NCBI GenBank assembly: GCA_019639175.1
Contig: JAHBSK010000002.1
Coordinates: 248,001 to 312,000 of the forward strand
DNA: 64,000 bases
Direction: 5' to 3'
Source: Acidobacteriota bacterium
Lineage (GTDB): Bacteria; Acidobacteriota; Blastocatellia; Pyrinomonadales; Pyrinomonadaceae
Part shown: positions 1 to 8,519 of the stretch, one piece after another
Layout: each line of letters starts with the position of its first letter
Position numbering within the stretch: the stretch's first letter is position 1
Made by a program: the position numbers and the translations under genes
The notes under the pieces: model-generated
Database searches by the model: none
Told to the model about the DNA's origin: nothing
Seen by the model: only the letters and a program-made list of their open reading frames with translations

Positions 1-360
1 CCTGTCCATCTCGGATTTAGCAAGCTGGTTGACAGGGTCGTATGCATAAGCCCGGCGAAACGCGATATAGGCTCCCTCGTAATCCTTTTCTTCGGCGGCG
101 GCTTTGCCCTTTCGTACATACATCTGCGAGGCGTTAAAAAGCGCCCGCCGCAGATGAAGCTGATATTCAGGATTTTTGGGATTATCGTTGACCGCGATCA
201 GGTAAGCCTCTACGGCCTTGTCCCATTCCTCAGCCGCCTCGTGTTTCATTCCGCGTTTGAAGCTCTTCTTGCCCTCACCGGCGGCAAGCGCCGAGGCGGG
301 TGACAACAATGCGATCATCACGAACAGGCTCAATGAGATACGATATATGGAGTTTTTCAT
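1..360 (-). CDS. Secretin-like protein, N-terminal part only (runs off the window)
   Basis: Only the first 120 codons are visible. They start with a basic-hydrophobic signal peptide (MKNSIYRISLSLFVMIALL, then an A-rich cleavage region). A tetratricopeptide-like segment follows: a lysine-rich helix, 'AAEEWDKAVEAYLIAVNDNP', then 'YEGAYIAFRRAYAYDP'. From memory of the family, this signal-plus-TPR arrangement heads acidobacterial type II/IV pilus secretins (GspD/PilQ-like outer-membrane channels). The secretin domain lies outside the window, so that name is inference; a plain TPR lipoprotein or exported TPR protein is possible. An in-frame ATG two codons upstream (position 366) is an alternative start, and neither has a strong ribosome-binding site. 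The 190 bases upstream (361-549) hold no gene and should contain its promoter. Confidence 0.5.
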   Translation of the reverse strand, partial: MKNSIYRISLSLFVMIALLSPASALAAGEGKKSFKRGMKHEAAEEWDKAVEAYLIAVNDNPKNPEYQLHLRRALFNASQMYVRKGKAAAEEKDYEGAYIAFRRAYAYDPVNQLAKSEMDR

Positions 361-549
361 AAGCATTTCTTTTCGGAGAATATCCGGCGCGAAAGGTGCC
401 GCCTCATTTTTACACGAGACTTCGCCCGTAAAGTTCCAAAATTAAGACTTGGCCGTGCGGAAAGCCGCAGCTTAAAGAATTTTCGTCGTAAATCCCTTAA
501 AAAGCAAGCGATTTATCCGTTTTATGTTCATTTTCGTCGCAGCGGCTTG

Positions 550-1272
550 TTAGTTTTCGGCCACGGCGTCGTTCAGCGTAACCCGATCAAGTGCTCTCCG
601 GCTGAGATAAGCAATGACAACGACCGAAAGTATAGTTGCGGCAATGCCGATCACAAGGGTCGTAACCTCAGTGGTGTTTTTGACATCAAGGGCCGACAGG
701 CCGGACCCGACATATGCCATTGCAGCCGAGCGCGGCAGCATCCCTCCGCCGGTTCCAAGAAGAAAAGCTCGGACGGGGACCTTTGCCGACGCCAAAAAGA
801 AATTGGTGAACGCAAAGGGAGTTACTACTGAAACGCGCAGCAGGAAAATGATCAGGGTCGTCTTCCAAAACTTTTCCCTTAAAAGGGCCTTGTATATCGC
901 CGATGTTCTTGGGTATTTTTCAGCTACTTCGGGAAGGCGTTTGCCGCTGATACGCGAATTTATCAAAAATGAAATAAAAGCCGACCCGACAATGCCTATT
1001 ATCAGCACGAGCAGGCCAAGCCAAAAGCCAAAAGCCCATCCGCTGACAATGCCTATGACATTGGTCGGCAGCAATGCCAGCCCGCAGAAAAAGAAGGTCC
1101 CGGCAATAAAGACGAGCGTTCCGGCCTGCCAGTTTTCCTGCAGCCAGTTGCCGATCGGAACTATAAAAATAATAAGAGCAGCACTGCCCAGCATCGGCAA
1201 AAACATCGACACAAGGGCCATTGGCGTAAGGTGGCCGAGTTCACGAATATGTTTTACTATCCGGTCAAACAC
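550..1272 (-). CDS. TVP38/TMEM64 family membrane protein
   Basis: This 240-residue polytopic membrane protein has about five or six hydrophobic segments (roughly residues 15-40, 50-75, 80-110, 140-165 and 205-228). It shows the family's re-entrant region, with 'LPTNVIGIVSGWAFGFW' around residues 68-84 and a glycine-rich 'GTGGGMLPRSAAMAYVGSG' late in the chain. TVP38/DedA-like (SNARE-associated/VTT) proteins act in membrane lipid homeostasis, probably as lipid scramblases; the specific substrate cannot be told. It starts 6 bases after the cinA stop on the same strand, so the two are probably co-transcribed as the end of a minus-strand run. Length matches the family. Confidence 0.82.
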   Translation of the reverse strand: MFDRIVKHIRELGHLTPMALVSMFLPMLGSAALIIFIVPIGNWLQENWQAGTLVFIAGTFFFCGLALLPTNVIGIVSGWAFGFWLGLLVLIIGIVGSAFISFLINSRISGKRLPEVAEKYPRTSAIYKALLREKFWKTTLIIFLLRVSVVTPFAFTNFFLASAKVPVRAFLLGTGGGMLPRSAAMAYVGSGLSALDVKNTTEVTTLVIGIAATILSVVVIAYLSRRALDRVTLNDAVAEN

Positions 1273-1278
1273 TAAGAA

Positions 1279-2538
1279 CTAAACTTTATCACGACCGCCT
1301 TCTTTCAGCATCTGGCGGCGAAGGTAATCAAGCGCGGCCTGGCTCGCCCGCCAGCGGACAAGGTAGCGGTCGCCGGGCAGATTCAGCCGTATCGAGCGTG
1401 TGCCGTTCGCGTCAGCGTAGCCGATATAGACCGTTCCGACCGGCTTTTCATCGGAGCCGCCGTCAGGCCCGGCGATTCCTGTCGTGGAGATGCCGTAATT
1501 AGTTCCGGCACGTTCCCTTATGCCCGCTGCCATTTCCTCCGCCGTCTGTGAACTGACCGCGCCGTGAGCGTCGAGCGTATCGGCAGAAACACCCAGAGTG
1601 CGCATCTTCGCCTCGTTGGAATATGTTATCGCTCCTTCCATATAGTAGGCGGACGAGCCTGCGACCTCGGTGAAACGCCGTCCGACCAATCCGCCGGTGC
1701 AGCTTTCGGCCGTGCTGACGGTCTGGCCTCTTTCCAGCAGCATTTGGCCGACGACCTCTTCCATTGTCTCGCCGTTGGTCGTGAAAACCGCGATGCCAAG
1801 CGCCTCAGCCATCCGCGCGGTCATTTCTTCGAGAACAGCCTCGGCATCATCACCATTTTCCGCTTTTAGATAAAGATGTATCTCGACCTGAGTTTTATTG
1901 AAAAGTACCGAGGTGCGGACGTCTTTGTATTCGGTATAGATCGGAGCAACAAGTTCGTCTATCGCAGATTCGCCCATGCCGGAAACGCCGATAATGCGAC
2001 GCTTGACCACAAAGTCCCCGGCGAGGTTTTTCAGCCGCGGCAGAACCAGATCGGTGAACATCGGCTTCAGTTCACGAGGCGGCCCGGGCAGGACGATCAA
2101 AAATTTTCCGTTTTCCTCAAAGATGAGTCCCGGAGCAGACCCGTTGGCATTGGGCAGCGCGTCCGCACCCTCGATGATATACGCCTGCCGACGGTTTATT
2201 TCGGGCATTTCACGTCCCATTCGACGGAATCTTTCCCGCATGTCATCTTCGAGATCTTTGTGAAAGACAAGTTCGCGTCCGACCGCTTTTGCCGAGACCT
2301 GACGCGTCAGGTCGTCCTCGGTCGGGCCGAGTCCGCCGGTCGTTATCACTACGTCTGAACGCTTCAGCGCGTCTTTTATCGTTTCCAAAAGGCGCGGTTC
2401 ATCATCGCCGACGATGGTCTTGAGCATTACCTCAATGCCTATCTCGTTCAGCTTTTCCGTCAGCCAAAGGCTGTTCGTATCGGTCTTTTCCGGCGTAAGA
2501 AGTTCGGAACCGACGGCGATGATCTCGGATGTTATCAT
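1279..2538 (-). CDS. cinA: CinA family competence/damage-inducible protein, NMN amidohydrolase
   Basis: Two-domain CinA of 419 residues. The N-terminal molybdopterin-binding-like (COG1058) domain carries 'ITTGGLGPTEDD' at about residues 65-76. The C-terminal PncC-type nicotinamide mononucleotide deamidase domain carries 'STAESCTGGL' (about 275-284) and 'GIAGPDGGSDEKPVG' (about 354-368). Known family activity is deamidation of NMN in pyridine-nucleotide recycling, with an ADP-ribose pyrophosphatase activity in the N-terminal half of some members. Length and both motif sets are complete, so it looks functional. It lies 72 bases after the isoaspartyl peptidase gene, and that gap contains a short palindromic repeat, GTATGGGTCCCATAC. 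The TVP38 gene follows after 6 bases. Confidence 0.95.
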   Translation of the reverse strand: MITSEIIAVGSELLTPEKTDTNSLWLTEKLNEIGIEVMLKTIVGDDEPRLLETIKDALKRSDVVITTGGLGPTEDDLTRQVSAKAVGRELVFHKDLEDDMRERFRRMGREMPEINRRQAYIIEGADALPNANGSAPGLIFEENGKFLIVLPGPPRELKPMFTDLVLPRLKNLAGDFVVKRRIIGVSGMGESAIDELVAPIYTEYKDVRTSVLFNKTQVEIHLYLKAENGDDAEAVLEEMTARMAEALGIAVFTTNGETMEEVVGQMLLERGQTVSTAESCTGGLVGRRFTEVAGSSAYYMEGAITYSNEAKMRTLGVSADTLDAHGAVSSQTAEEMAAGIRERAGTNYGISTTGIAGPDGGSDEKPVGTVYIGYADANGTRSIRLNLPGDRYLVRWRASQAALDYLRRQMLKEGGRDKV

Positions 2539-2543
2539 AGAAG

Positions 2544-2606
2544 TTTAAAGGTGAGATGGGATATGTAGGTCGTATGGGTCCCATACTAACTTCAGACCCC
2601 TTCGAC
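2544..2606. repeat. Short degenerate repeat with a 15-bp palindrome between iaaA and cinA
   Basis: The gap contains related words (ATGGGATATGTAGGTC, then GTATGGGTCCCATAC at 2572-2586, a perfect 7-bp inverted repeat around one base). It looks like a degenerate short-period repeat rather than a classical operator, because similar simple repeats fill other gaps of this gene run. A role as a weak RNA hairpin between the two coding regions is possible. Confidence 0.45.
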
Positions 2607-2610
2607 GTTC

Positions 2611-3744
2611 TCACTTGCCGTAGATCTCAACAACCGGTTTTCCCTCAGCATTGATATACGCTCGGTACATTCCTTCTGAATTGAACGAGATGCCGATGTT
2701 GCCGAATTTGTCCATGGCGATGACGCCGCCGTCGCCACCGAGGTTTTGGAGCTTTTGTTTGATGACGAGATCGGCAGCCTGCTGGATCGGCAATGCGCGA
2801 TATTCCATCAGTGAGGCTATGTCACGCGCGACAGAAAGACGGATGAAAAATTCGCCCCAGCCCGTTGCCGAAACCGCGCATGTGTTATTGTTGGCGTAGG
2901 TTCCGGCCCCGATTATCGGAGCGTCGCCGACGCGGCCAAATTTCTTGTTCGTCATGCCGCCTGTGGATGTTCCCGCCGCAAGGTTGCCGTCTTTATCAAG
3001 AGCGACCGCGCCGACCGTGCCAAATTTGTTCTCAGGCTCTTCTGAATGCAGTATCTCTGATCGAGTATTTGTCTCTTGTCTCCTGTCTCTTGTCTCCTGT
3101 CTTTTTTCCCAATGTCCCTGTTTCTCCGCGTCTCCCTGTCGCTTTTTCTCCTCCGTTTCTTTTTCTTGTTTCAGTATGCGTTGCAATGCATCCCAACGCG
3201 GCTGCGTGAAGAAATATTTCGGATCGACAAGTTCTATCTTTTGCTCGGCGGCAAATTTCTCGGCGCCTTCACCTATCATCATGACGTGTTCGGACTTTTC
3301 CATCACGGCACGAGCCAGCGTTATCGGATTTTTTACGCGATGGACACCGGCGACGGCTCCGGCGGCCTGTGTCTTGCCGTCCATTATCGAAGCGTCCAGT
3401 TCATTTTTGCCGTCGTTGGTAAAGACCGCTCCCTTGCCCGCGTTAAAGAGCGGCGAATCTTCGAGGATCTTTATCGCGACCTCAACAGCGTCGAGGCTCG
3501 ACTTTCCCGCCTGCAATGCCTTATAGCCTGCCAGAACGGCTTCTTCCAGCTTGTCGCGGTATTCCTTTTCGCGTTCGGGCGAAAGCGAACCTTTTCTGAT
3601 AACACCCGCTCCGCCGTGAATTATGAACCCAAGCCTCGGATTTTGCGGCCCCTGAAGCTGCTTCATTTCAACGAAACCGCCTTTTTGGGCCAGTCCGGAA
3701 ACGACAAAAGAGACGATAAGGACAAAAGAGAGTATGTGTTTCAT
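2611..3744 (-). CDS. iaaA: Exported isoaspartyl peptidase / plant-type L-asparaginase with heptapeptide-repeat linker
   Basis: Ntn-hydrolase of the asparaginase-2 family, which hydrolyses beta-aspartyl (isoaspartyl) dipeptides and asparagine after autocatalytic cleavage into alpha and beta subunits. Residues 1-19 are a signal peptide, so the enzyme is predicted periplasmic. 'FIIHGGAGVI' (about 40-49) opens the alpha subunit. The nucleophile should be Thr243 in 'KFGTVGAVA', with 'GTSTGGMTNKKFGRVGD' and 'GAGTYANN' as substrate-binding motifs. Residues about 194-230, directly before the cleavage site, are a charged repetitive stretch (RQETRDRRQET) encoded by a heptanucleotide tandem repeat. That position is the naturally disposable alpha/beta linker, so activity may be unaffected. 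Length without the insert is normal. Confidence 0.92.
   Translation of the reverse strand: MKHILSFVLIVSFVVSGLAQKGGFVEMKQLQGPQNPRLGFIIHGGAGVIRKGSLSPEREKEYRDKLEEAVLAGYKALQAGKSSLDAVEVAIKILEDSPLFNAGKGAVFTNDGKNELDASIMDGKTQAAGAVAGVHRVKNPITLARAVMEKSEHVMMIGEGAEKFAAEQKIELVDPKYFFTQPRWDALQRILKQEKETEEKKRQGDAEKQGHWEKRQETRDRRQETNTRSEILHSEEPENKFGTVGAVALDKDGNLAAGTSTGGMTNKKFGRVGDAPIIGAGTYANNNTCAVSATGWGEFFIRLSVARDIASLMEYRALPIQQAADLVIKQKLQNLGGDGGVIAMDKFGNIGISFNSEGMYRAYINAEGKPVVEIYGK
3054..3125 (-). repeat. Heptanucleotide tandem repeat inside iaaA
   Basis: On the coding strand the units read GACAGGA / GACAAGA and decay on both sides. Seven is not divisible by three, so the array encodes the same heptapeptide (DRRQETG in cyclic order) in every frame of this strand, and it has no stop in either strand. 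It falls in the region coding for the linker just before Thr243 of the peptidase. A related array interrupts coaBC at 5500-5620. Confidence 0.85.
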
Positions 3745-3810
3745 AATGTTTTTTCCAAAAAGACCTAAAATGCACTAAAAGTCAGTCTTGTGTCTTTTGT
3801 GTCGCTGAGG

Positions 3811-4764
3811 TCATTTTGCGTCGTTCAAATAATCCCGCACTTTTTTCATATCTTCCCAGACCTCGCGTTTTTTATGCGGGTCGCGGAGAAGATATGCAGG
3901 ATGAAATGTCGGCATTACTTTGACGCCAAAATAGTCATGAAAATTGCCTCGCAGATGCGAGATAGGCGTTTTTATCTGTAAAAGGTTGTGCGCGGCTGTT
4001 GCACCAAGCACGACGATGACCTTTGGTTTTATAACGGCAACCTCACGCAAAATGAACGGGCGGCAAGCGGCGGTCTCTTCGGGTTCGGGCTTGCGGTTGC
4101 CGGGCGGACGGCAGCGATTTATGTTGCCGATGCAGACCTCTTCGCGCTTTAGCCCGATGCTTTCGATGATCTTGGTCAAAAGCTGTCCTGCGCGGCCGAC
4201 GAAAGGCAAACCTTGTTCGTCCTCATCCGCGCCCGGAGCCTCGCCGATGAACATCAGGTCAGCGTTGAAATTGCCGGTCGTATGAACGATCTGTTTCCGT
4301 CCCTGCGCGTGCAGCGGACAACGCGTGCAATCTCCTATATCAGCCCGGATGATCTCCATCGTATCAGTGCTTTCCGGCAAAACCGGCGAAACTTCAATAA
4401 GAGCAGGCTCTTCCTTTTCGGTTTCGGCGGGGTTAGAAGCGGCCATCATTAATACTGTGTTTTCATCATCCTTTTCTTGTTTTTCGGGCTGCGGACGCTG
4501 TCTTTTGGCAAGCGACGGCAATGCAGCAATTCTTTCGCCCGGTTTTCTTTTTTCGGGATCGGGCGAAAACCGCTGTGCTTTTAGATCAGGCGGCGGAGCA
4601 GTCCGCTCGACCGGCTGAATGCTCGATGAAGAACGTTCAGGCTGTCGCGCGACGGCTTCACCGGCCACAGGCAGATCGGCCGCCAACGCTTCAAGCCCAA
4701 GCTCATGCATATACCGCACATGCTCGCGCACGTCGGATATTAGATTTGTCTGTTCACTGTTCAT
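3811..4764 (-). CDS. Uracil-DNA glycosylase, iron-sulfur family (type 4/5)
   Basis: The C-terminal ~180 residues form a family-4/5 uracil-DNA glycosylase that removes uracil from DNA in base-excision repair. Visible are motif A '[17 protein letters not shown]' (about 174-190), the minor-groove loop 'HPAYLLR' (about 289), and four cysteines, C146/C149 ('CTRC') and C218/C234, in the spacing that holds a 4Fe-4S cluster. The motif with Glu rather than Asp after GEAPG favours family 4. Residues 1-140 are a proline/glutamate/lysine-rich, probably disordered extension with no recognised domain, as seen in other acidobacterial members. The protein is 317 residues, far longer than the ~200-residue core. 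It lies in the same run as coaBC and iaaA with gaps of 81 and 66 bases. Confidence 0.9.
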   Translation of the reverse strand: MNSEQTNLISDVREHVRYMHELGLEALAADLPVAGEAVARQPERSSSSIQPVERTAPPPDLKAQRFSPDPEKRKPGERIAALPSLAKRQRPQPEKQEKDDENTVLMMAASNPAETEKEEPALIEVSPVLPESTDTMEIIRADIGDCTRCPLHAQGRKQIVHTTGNFNADLMFIGEAPGADEDEQGLPFVGRAGQLLTKIIESIGLKREEVCIGNINRCRPPGNRKPEPEETAACRPFILREVAVIKPKVIVVLGATAAHNLLQIKTPISHLRGNFHDYFGVKVMPTFHPAYLLRDPHKKREVWEDMKKVRDYLNDAK

Positions 4765-4845
4765 TGTATCGGCAAAAGGACGAAAGGGACATAAATGACG
4801 AAAAAGATATTTAATGTTTTCGCCGATCCCGTCATCGCCTTTTAA

Positions 4846-6147
4846 CTATTCTTTTCTCAGCCTGATGATCTCATCTAAAATACGGTCGGCCATTTCCCGT
4901 TTGGGCATTTTGGGGAGGTCGGTTTCGGAGCCGTTTTTTGTGATGATGGTGGCGACGTTTGTGTCTGTGTTAAAACCTGCTCCGTCTTTGGTGATGTCGT
5001 TGGCGACGACCATATCCAGGCCCTTTTTCTCCATTTTTGAACGGGCGTATTCTATAACATCGCTTGTTTCCGCCGCGAATCCGATGACCAAAAGGCCGTT
5101 TGTCCTGTTCTTTGAAACATCGGCCAGAATGTCAGGTGTTTTCACCAGTTCCAGCGACATCGTTTCCTTGCCGTCTTTCTTTATTTTTTCGGCTGGAGCA
5201 TTTGCCGGGCGATAATCGGCGACCGCCGCAGAGCCGATGAAAACGGTCGCATTCGGCAATTCCTTCATAACGGCTTCGTGCATTTCTTTCGCCGAGATGC
5301 CTCTGACAACCTTTACGTTTTCCGGCGGTTCCACCGATGTAACACCAGAAACCACCGTAACGTCCGCTCCGCGAGCAGCGGCGGCCTCGGCCACGGCAAA
5401 ACCCATCTTGCCCGACGAATGATTGGAAATAAAACGCACCGGATCTATCGCCTCACGCGTCCCGCCGACGGTTATCAGGATATGCTCGCCGAGCAGATCG
5501 GAGTCATGAGACAGGAGACTGGAGACTGGAGACTCGGAGGGCGATGTCCCCTGATTTTTGTCTCTCGTCTCTTGTCTCCTGTCTCCTGTCTGTTGTCTGT
5601 TGTCTGTTGTCTCCAATAGCGAAAGTGCCTGACTAACAATATTCTCCACGTCCTCAAGCTTTCCGGTTCCGACGGTCTTGCACGCAAGTTCGCCGGCGAC
5701 AGGTTCCACAAATCGGACACCGTCTGCTTTAAGCAAAGCGATGTTTCGCTGAGTTGCGGGCTGTTCCCACATCGTCGTGTTCATCGCCGGAGCGATCATC
5801 ACCCGAGCGGTCGATGCAAGATAGGTCGATGTCAGGAAATCATCCGCCACGCCGTTGGCAAATTTGGCGATGATATTCGCCGTCGCCGGAACTATCAGCA
5901 GCAGGTCGATATTTTGCGAAAAATTAATATGCGCTATCGGGTCAGGATTCGCGGGGTCGTAATCATCAACTATCACATACTGATCGGTCAGAGCGCGAAA
6001 GGTCAGCGGCTTTATGAACTCGGTCGCATGCCGTGTCATCGCCACGCTGACCTCGCAGCCCGCCTTTTGCAGCAGCCTCATTACCTCAATTGCCTTATAC
6101 GCAGCAATGCCGCCCGTTACACCTAAACCTATCCGAAATTTGCTCAT
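4846..6147 (-). CDS. coaBC: Bifunctional phosphopantothenoylcysteine decarboxylase / phosphopantothenate-cysteine ligase
   Basis: Coenzyme A biosynthesis enzyme, 433 residues. The N-terminal CoaC flavoprotein half has 'GVTGGIAAYKAIEV' (about 9-22), the active-site His in 'PIAHINFS' (about 74), 'APAMNTTMWEQPA' (about 119-131) and the reactive Cys in 'GELACKTVGTGKLED' (about 152-166). The C-terminal CoaB half begins near residue 220 with 'ILITVGGTREAIDPVRF' and 'ISNHSSGKMG'. Between them, residues about 180-217 are a hydrophilic repetitive stretch (DNRQQTGDRRQETRDK...) encoded by heptanucleotide repeats, an insertion in the natural interdomain linker. All catalytic motifs are intact. It is the first gene of the minus-strand run, and the divergent gene begins about 190 bases away. 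Confidence 0.95.
   Translation of the reverse strand: MSKFRIGLGVTGGIAAYKAIEVMRLLQKAGCEVSVAMTRHATEFIKPLTFRALTDQYVIVDDYDPANPDPIAHINFSQNIDLLLIVPATANIIAKFANGVADDFLTSTYLASTARVMIAPAMNTTMWEQPATQRNIALLKADGVRFVEPVAGELACKTVGTGKLEDVENIVSQALSLLETTDNRQQTGDRRQETRDKNQGTSPSESPVSSLLSHDSDLLGEHILITVGGTREAIDPVRFISNHSSGKMGFAVAEAAAARGADVTVVSGVTSVEPPENVKVVRGISAKEMHEAVMKELPNATVFIGSAAVADYRPANAPAEKIKKDGKETMSLELVKTPDILADVSKNRTNGLLVIGFAAETSDVIEYARSKMEKKGLDMVVANDITKDGAGFNTDTNVATIITKNGSETDLPKMPKREMADRILDEIIRLRKE
5500..5620 (-). repeat. Heptanucleotide repeats, partly inverted, inside coaBC
   Basis: On the plus strand the segment begins with GAGACAGGAGACTGGAGACT-type units (about 5512-5541) and ends with GTCTCTTGTCTCCTGTCTCC and GTCTGTTGTCTGTT units (about 5567-5613). 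The two arms are complementary, so the array could fold as a hairpin in DNA or mRNA. It stays in frame and encodes the hydrophilic linker between the CoaC and CoaB domains. The unit family is the same as in iaaA. Confidence 0.85.
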
Positions 6148-6338
6148 GTGAGATCACCCAGGAAGAAACGCGAAATACAGACCGACCGCGGATATTTCAT
6201 GATGCGGCGTCCGGTTTCCTTTTCGTATCACCGATTTTACATCAATTACGAGATTTCTAACATCTTTCGCTGTGGTTATCCACAATGTAAACTCAAATGT
6301 TTGATGCTAAAATCTTTCCGGATCGAAGCGAATCGACA

Positions 6339-6668
6339 ATGGATCAGCCGACACTTTATGAACAAAACGCCGACAACGTAGAGCTGGAAACGGTTCTGCT
6401 CTATGCCCTCGGCGATTTTCAGTCACGCGGACACGCACTTGCCGGCCGCGAGCTTGCCCTTGACCGTCTGCACGGAGCGTTTCAAAGAGCGGCAAAAAAA
6501 TTTGACATCGGGGAACTTTCCGATGAGATAATTGTCAAAGAACTAAAAGCCCTCGGCGCGGACGTGACCGAACTGCCCGGCTTTATGGCAAAACGGCCCT
6601 TTCGGGTAAAGATCTCAAAAGAACTTTCCGAACGTGCCGAAACCTTTTTCAAAGACAAAGCATCTTAG
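6339..6668 (+). CDS. Conserved-looking small protein of unknown function
   Basis: A 109-residue soluble protein that I do not recognise. It is rich in charged helix formers, with a central 'LAGRELALDRLHGAFQRAAKKF' type helix (positions about 38-59) and a C-terminal 'VKISKELSERAETFF'. No signal peptide, cysteines or metal motifs are visible. The reading frame stays open upstream to an ATG at 6297. I prefer the ATG at 6339 because the upstream stretch (MFDAKIFPDRSEST) is not protein-like, but neither has a strong ribosome-binding site. It is divergent from coaBC. Confidence 0.55.
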   Translation: MDQPTLYEQNADNVELETVLLYALGDFQSRGHALAGRELALDRLHGAFQRAAKKFDIGELSDEIIVKELKALGADVTELPGFMAKRPFRVKISKELSERAETFFKDKAS

Positions 6669-6807
6669 TCCGAAAAAGCGTGACAAAAGTTGAAAATCAG
6701 GCTAAAGTTGCGGCAAAGCCATATATTACGGACATTGGTCTTTACCTGCGGCCCTATTTGAAAAAGACGTGAAAGGATGATCTGAAAAATCGAAGTAAAG
6801 AGGCACT

Positions 6808-7758
6808 ATGAAAAAGCTGCTGACAGGTTTTATCGTTTTTATTGCCGCATTCGCGGTCGGTTATATGTTTGTGCCGGAACTGGTTACGGGAAGCCTAAAG
6901 AGGCCGTTGCATCTCGAACGCCCTTCGCCGGAGATATTGGAGCTTGTTCAGGTCATTCCCGAAACCGTCGTTCAAACAAAAACAGCGCATACTGATGATT
7001 TCAACCCTGAGTTCACCGATCTGCCGAATTTTGATGAGATTATTGGTAAAGAGGACAAACATGAGATCAGTGAAAACTCTAAAATAAAGATAATCAGTAC
7101 AAGGGAATTTTTTAGACAGGACTACGCAGGTGTCGTTCTCAGTGGTACAGACCTTACTGCAAAAAGTGGAGAAAAGTGGCTTGCTTTCTTTGATGAAAAT
7201 GACTCCGCATACATAAAAACTGCAAAAGTTCGAGTTGAATATGAACCCGAGATCGAAGGACTAATCGACGAGCGATATTACCGCTTAACATACGGCTCTA
7301 TTAAATTGCCCATATTTTTAATAAAGGGAACGAAACACGTAAGGGAGGGCAAGGTAGAATCGCGTTTTAGTACATACGAACTTGATGAATGGTATAGGGA
7401 GAACCTGAAACTCGGATACAGACGAGTATTTGAACTGAATGGCAGCAAATATACTTTGCGTGTTGCCGCTGGGCTGCAAAAGAATGGCGGGAAAGTCAAC
7501 GTGCTGGTTCTTGAGACTCTCGGTTTCCAGCAAATAGTTTCATTTAACGAATATTATAATGAGCCGAATTCACTGTATGACACGATAGGCGATCTTTTAT
7601 GGGCCGGAGATCTGGATGGGGACAATAAACTGGATCTTTATATAAGTGACTTTAACTATGAGAAGGGTGGTTTTGGAGGCTCACTTTATCTTTCCTCCGA
7701 AGCGCAGGACGGTAAATTGGTTGGACTTGCCGCTCATTTCAGGGGAGGTGGATGTTGA
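6808..7758 (+). CDS. Exported or membrane-anchored protein with EF-hand-like calcium motif, unknown function
   Basis: This 316-residue protein has an N-terminal hydrophobic segment (residues 4-22) after two lysines, acting as signal or anchor, so the rest is probably periplasmic. The body is beta-rich without a domain I can name. Near the C-terminus, 'WAGDLDGDNKLDLYISD' (about 266-282) is a DxDGDxxxD calcium-binding loop like those in VCBS/FG-GAP repeats. The start follows a usable ribosome-binding site (AAAGAGGCACT). The next gene begins inside its last codons (7752), so the two are translationally coupled and probably work together. Base composition is AT-richer than the neighbours, which may indicate a recently acquired pair. 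Confidence 0.6.
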   Translation: MKKLLTGFIVFIAAFAVGYMFVPELVTGSLKRPLHLERPSPEILELVQVIPETVVQTKTAHTDDFNPEFTDLPNFDEIIGKEDKHEISENSKIKIISTREFFRQDYAGVVLSGTDLTAKSGEKWLAFFDENDSAYIKTAKVRVEYEPEIEGLIDERYYRLTYGSIKLPIFLIKGTKHVREGKVESRFSTYELDEWYRENLKLGYRRVFELNGSKYTLRVAAGLQKNGGKVNVLVLETLGFQQIVSFNEYYNEPNSLYDTIGDLLWAGDLDGDNKLDLYISDFNYEKGGFGGSLYLSSEAQDGKLVGLAAHFRGGGC

Positions 7759-8507
7759 TGCAAACGATCCAATTAAAACTTATTGCGGTGCTGATCCTGA
7801 CGCTATTATGGTGTGCGGACGCGTATGGAAGTTTTGATGAAGGATTGGTCATTAATGCCACTGTCACATCACTTGAAGGAAAATGTGACGGCGGGAAGCT
7901 GTATTTTGTATTTAACCTTTATATACAGGTCCAAAATCGTTCTGAAGAGACGGCGATATTTGCCCGCCCCGACAAGGTCTTCGAGGTGAGAATGCTTGAT
8001 TGGACAGGACCTGGTTCTAAAGCATTGACCTCGCGCGCAGCAACTCGATTGTTGAGAGAACCTTTGAAACCGAAATCGGTATATTCACTAGACTTCGAAT
8101 GGGAAGGGAGGCCAGATCCCAATGTTTACAGAGAAGTTTTGTCTTCTAGCATCCTAAATCGTAACTCCGACGGCATTTCCGTGATAGAACCTCGTCAGTA
8201 TTTTGAATATCACGAAGTCCTCTATTTGGAAAACGATCCGGCGATCGTTCCGTATGCCCGCGATCATGACGAGGCGGTATGTATAGGCAGGAACAGCCAT
8301 TCGCTAAGTAAACTTTCTTCAAAAGACACTCCGAGGCTCGGAGACGGACAATTCAAGATCGAGTACAGACTTTCTCTAAAGAAATTCAAGAACGGCGAGG
8401 ACGTGATCGACAGCATCAAGAAAAACCTTGGTGCGGTCGGAAGGCTTCCGTTGAACTCAGCCGGTGAGATAGTCTATAGGACAGAAGATATTATTCTGGT
8501 TCAATAG
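7752..8507 (+). CDS. Predicted exported protein of unknown function
   Basis: A 251-residue protein with an N-terminal signal peptide (hydrophobic core 'LKLIAVLILTLLWCADAYG', residues about 8-26). The mature part looks beta-rich, with two cysteines early (C27-region and 'GKCDGGK') and no catalytic motif I recognise. It overlaps the preceding gene by 7 bases, which implies coupled translation with that EF-hand-like exported protein. The in-frame ATG at 7758 is an alternative start. It ends about 12 bases before the Nudix gene, which could belong to the same transcript although no functional link is apparent. Confidence 0.6.
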   Translation: MLMQTIQLKLIAVLILTLLWCADAYGSFDEGLVINATVTSLEGKCDGGKLYFVFNLYIQVQNRSEETAIFARPDKVFEVRMLDWTGPGSKALTSRAATRLLREPLKPKSVYSLDFEWEGRPDPNVYREVLSSSILNRNSDGISVIEPRQYFEYHEVLYLENDPAIVPYARDHDEAVCIGRNSHSLSKLSSKDTPRLGDGQFKIEYRLSLKKFKNGEDVIDSIKKNLGAVGRLPLNSAGEIVYRTEDIILVQ

Positions 8508-8519
8508 GAAGGTCTTTTG

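Noticed and set aside
614..1282. 222-codon plus-strand open frame opposite the TVP38 gene
   Set aside because: It is antisense to a well-supported membrane protein and has no recognisable domain, start signal or composition of a real gene.
2572..2586. GTATGGGTCCCATAC as a regulator operator
   Set aside because: It sits inside an operon gap built of similar degenerate units, so it is more simply part of a short repeat.
3076..3768. 230-codon plus-strand open frame opposite the isoaspartyl peptidase gene
   Set aside because: Its openness is explained by the heptamer repeat and codon use of the true gene; the translation is low-complexity Ser/Leu/Phe.
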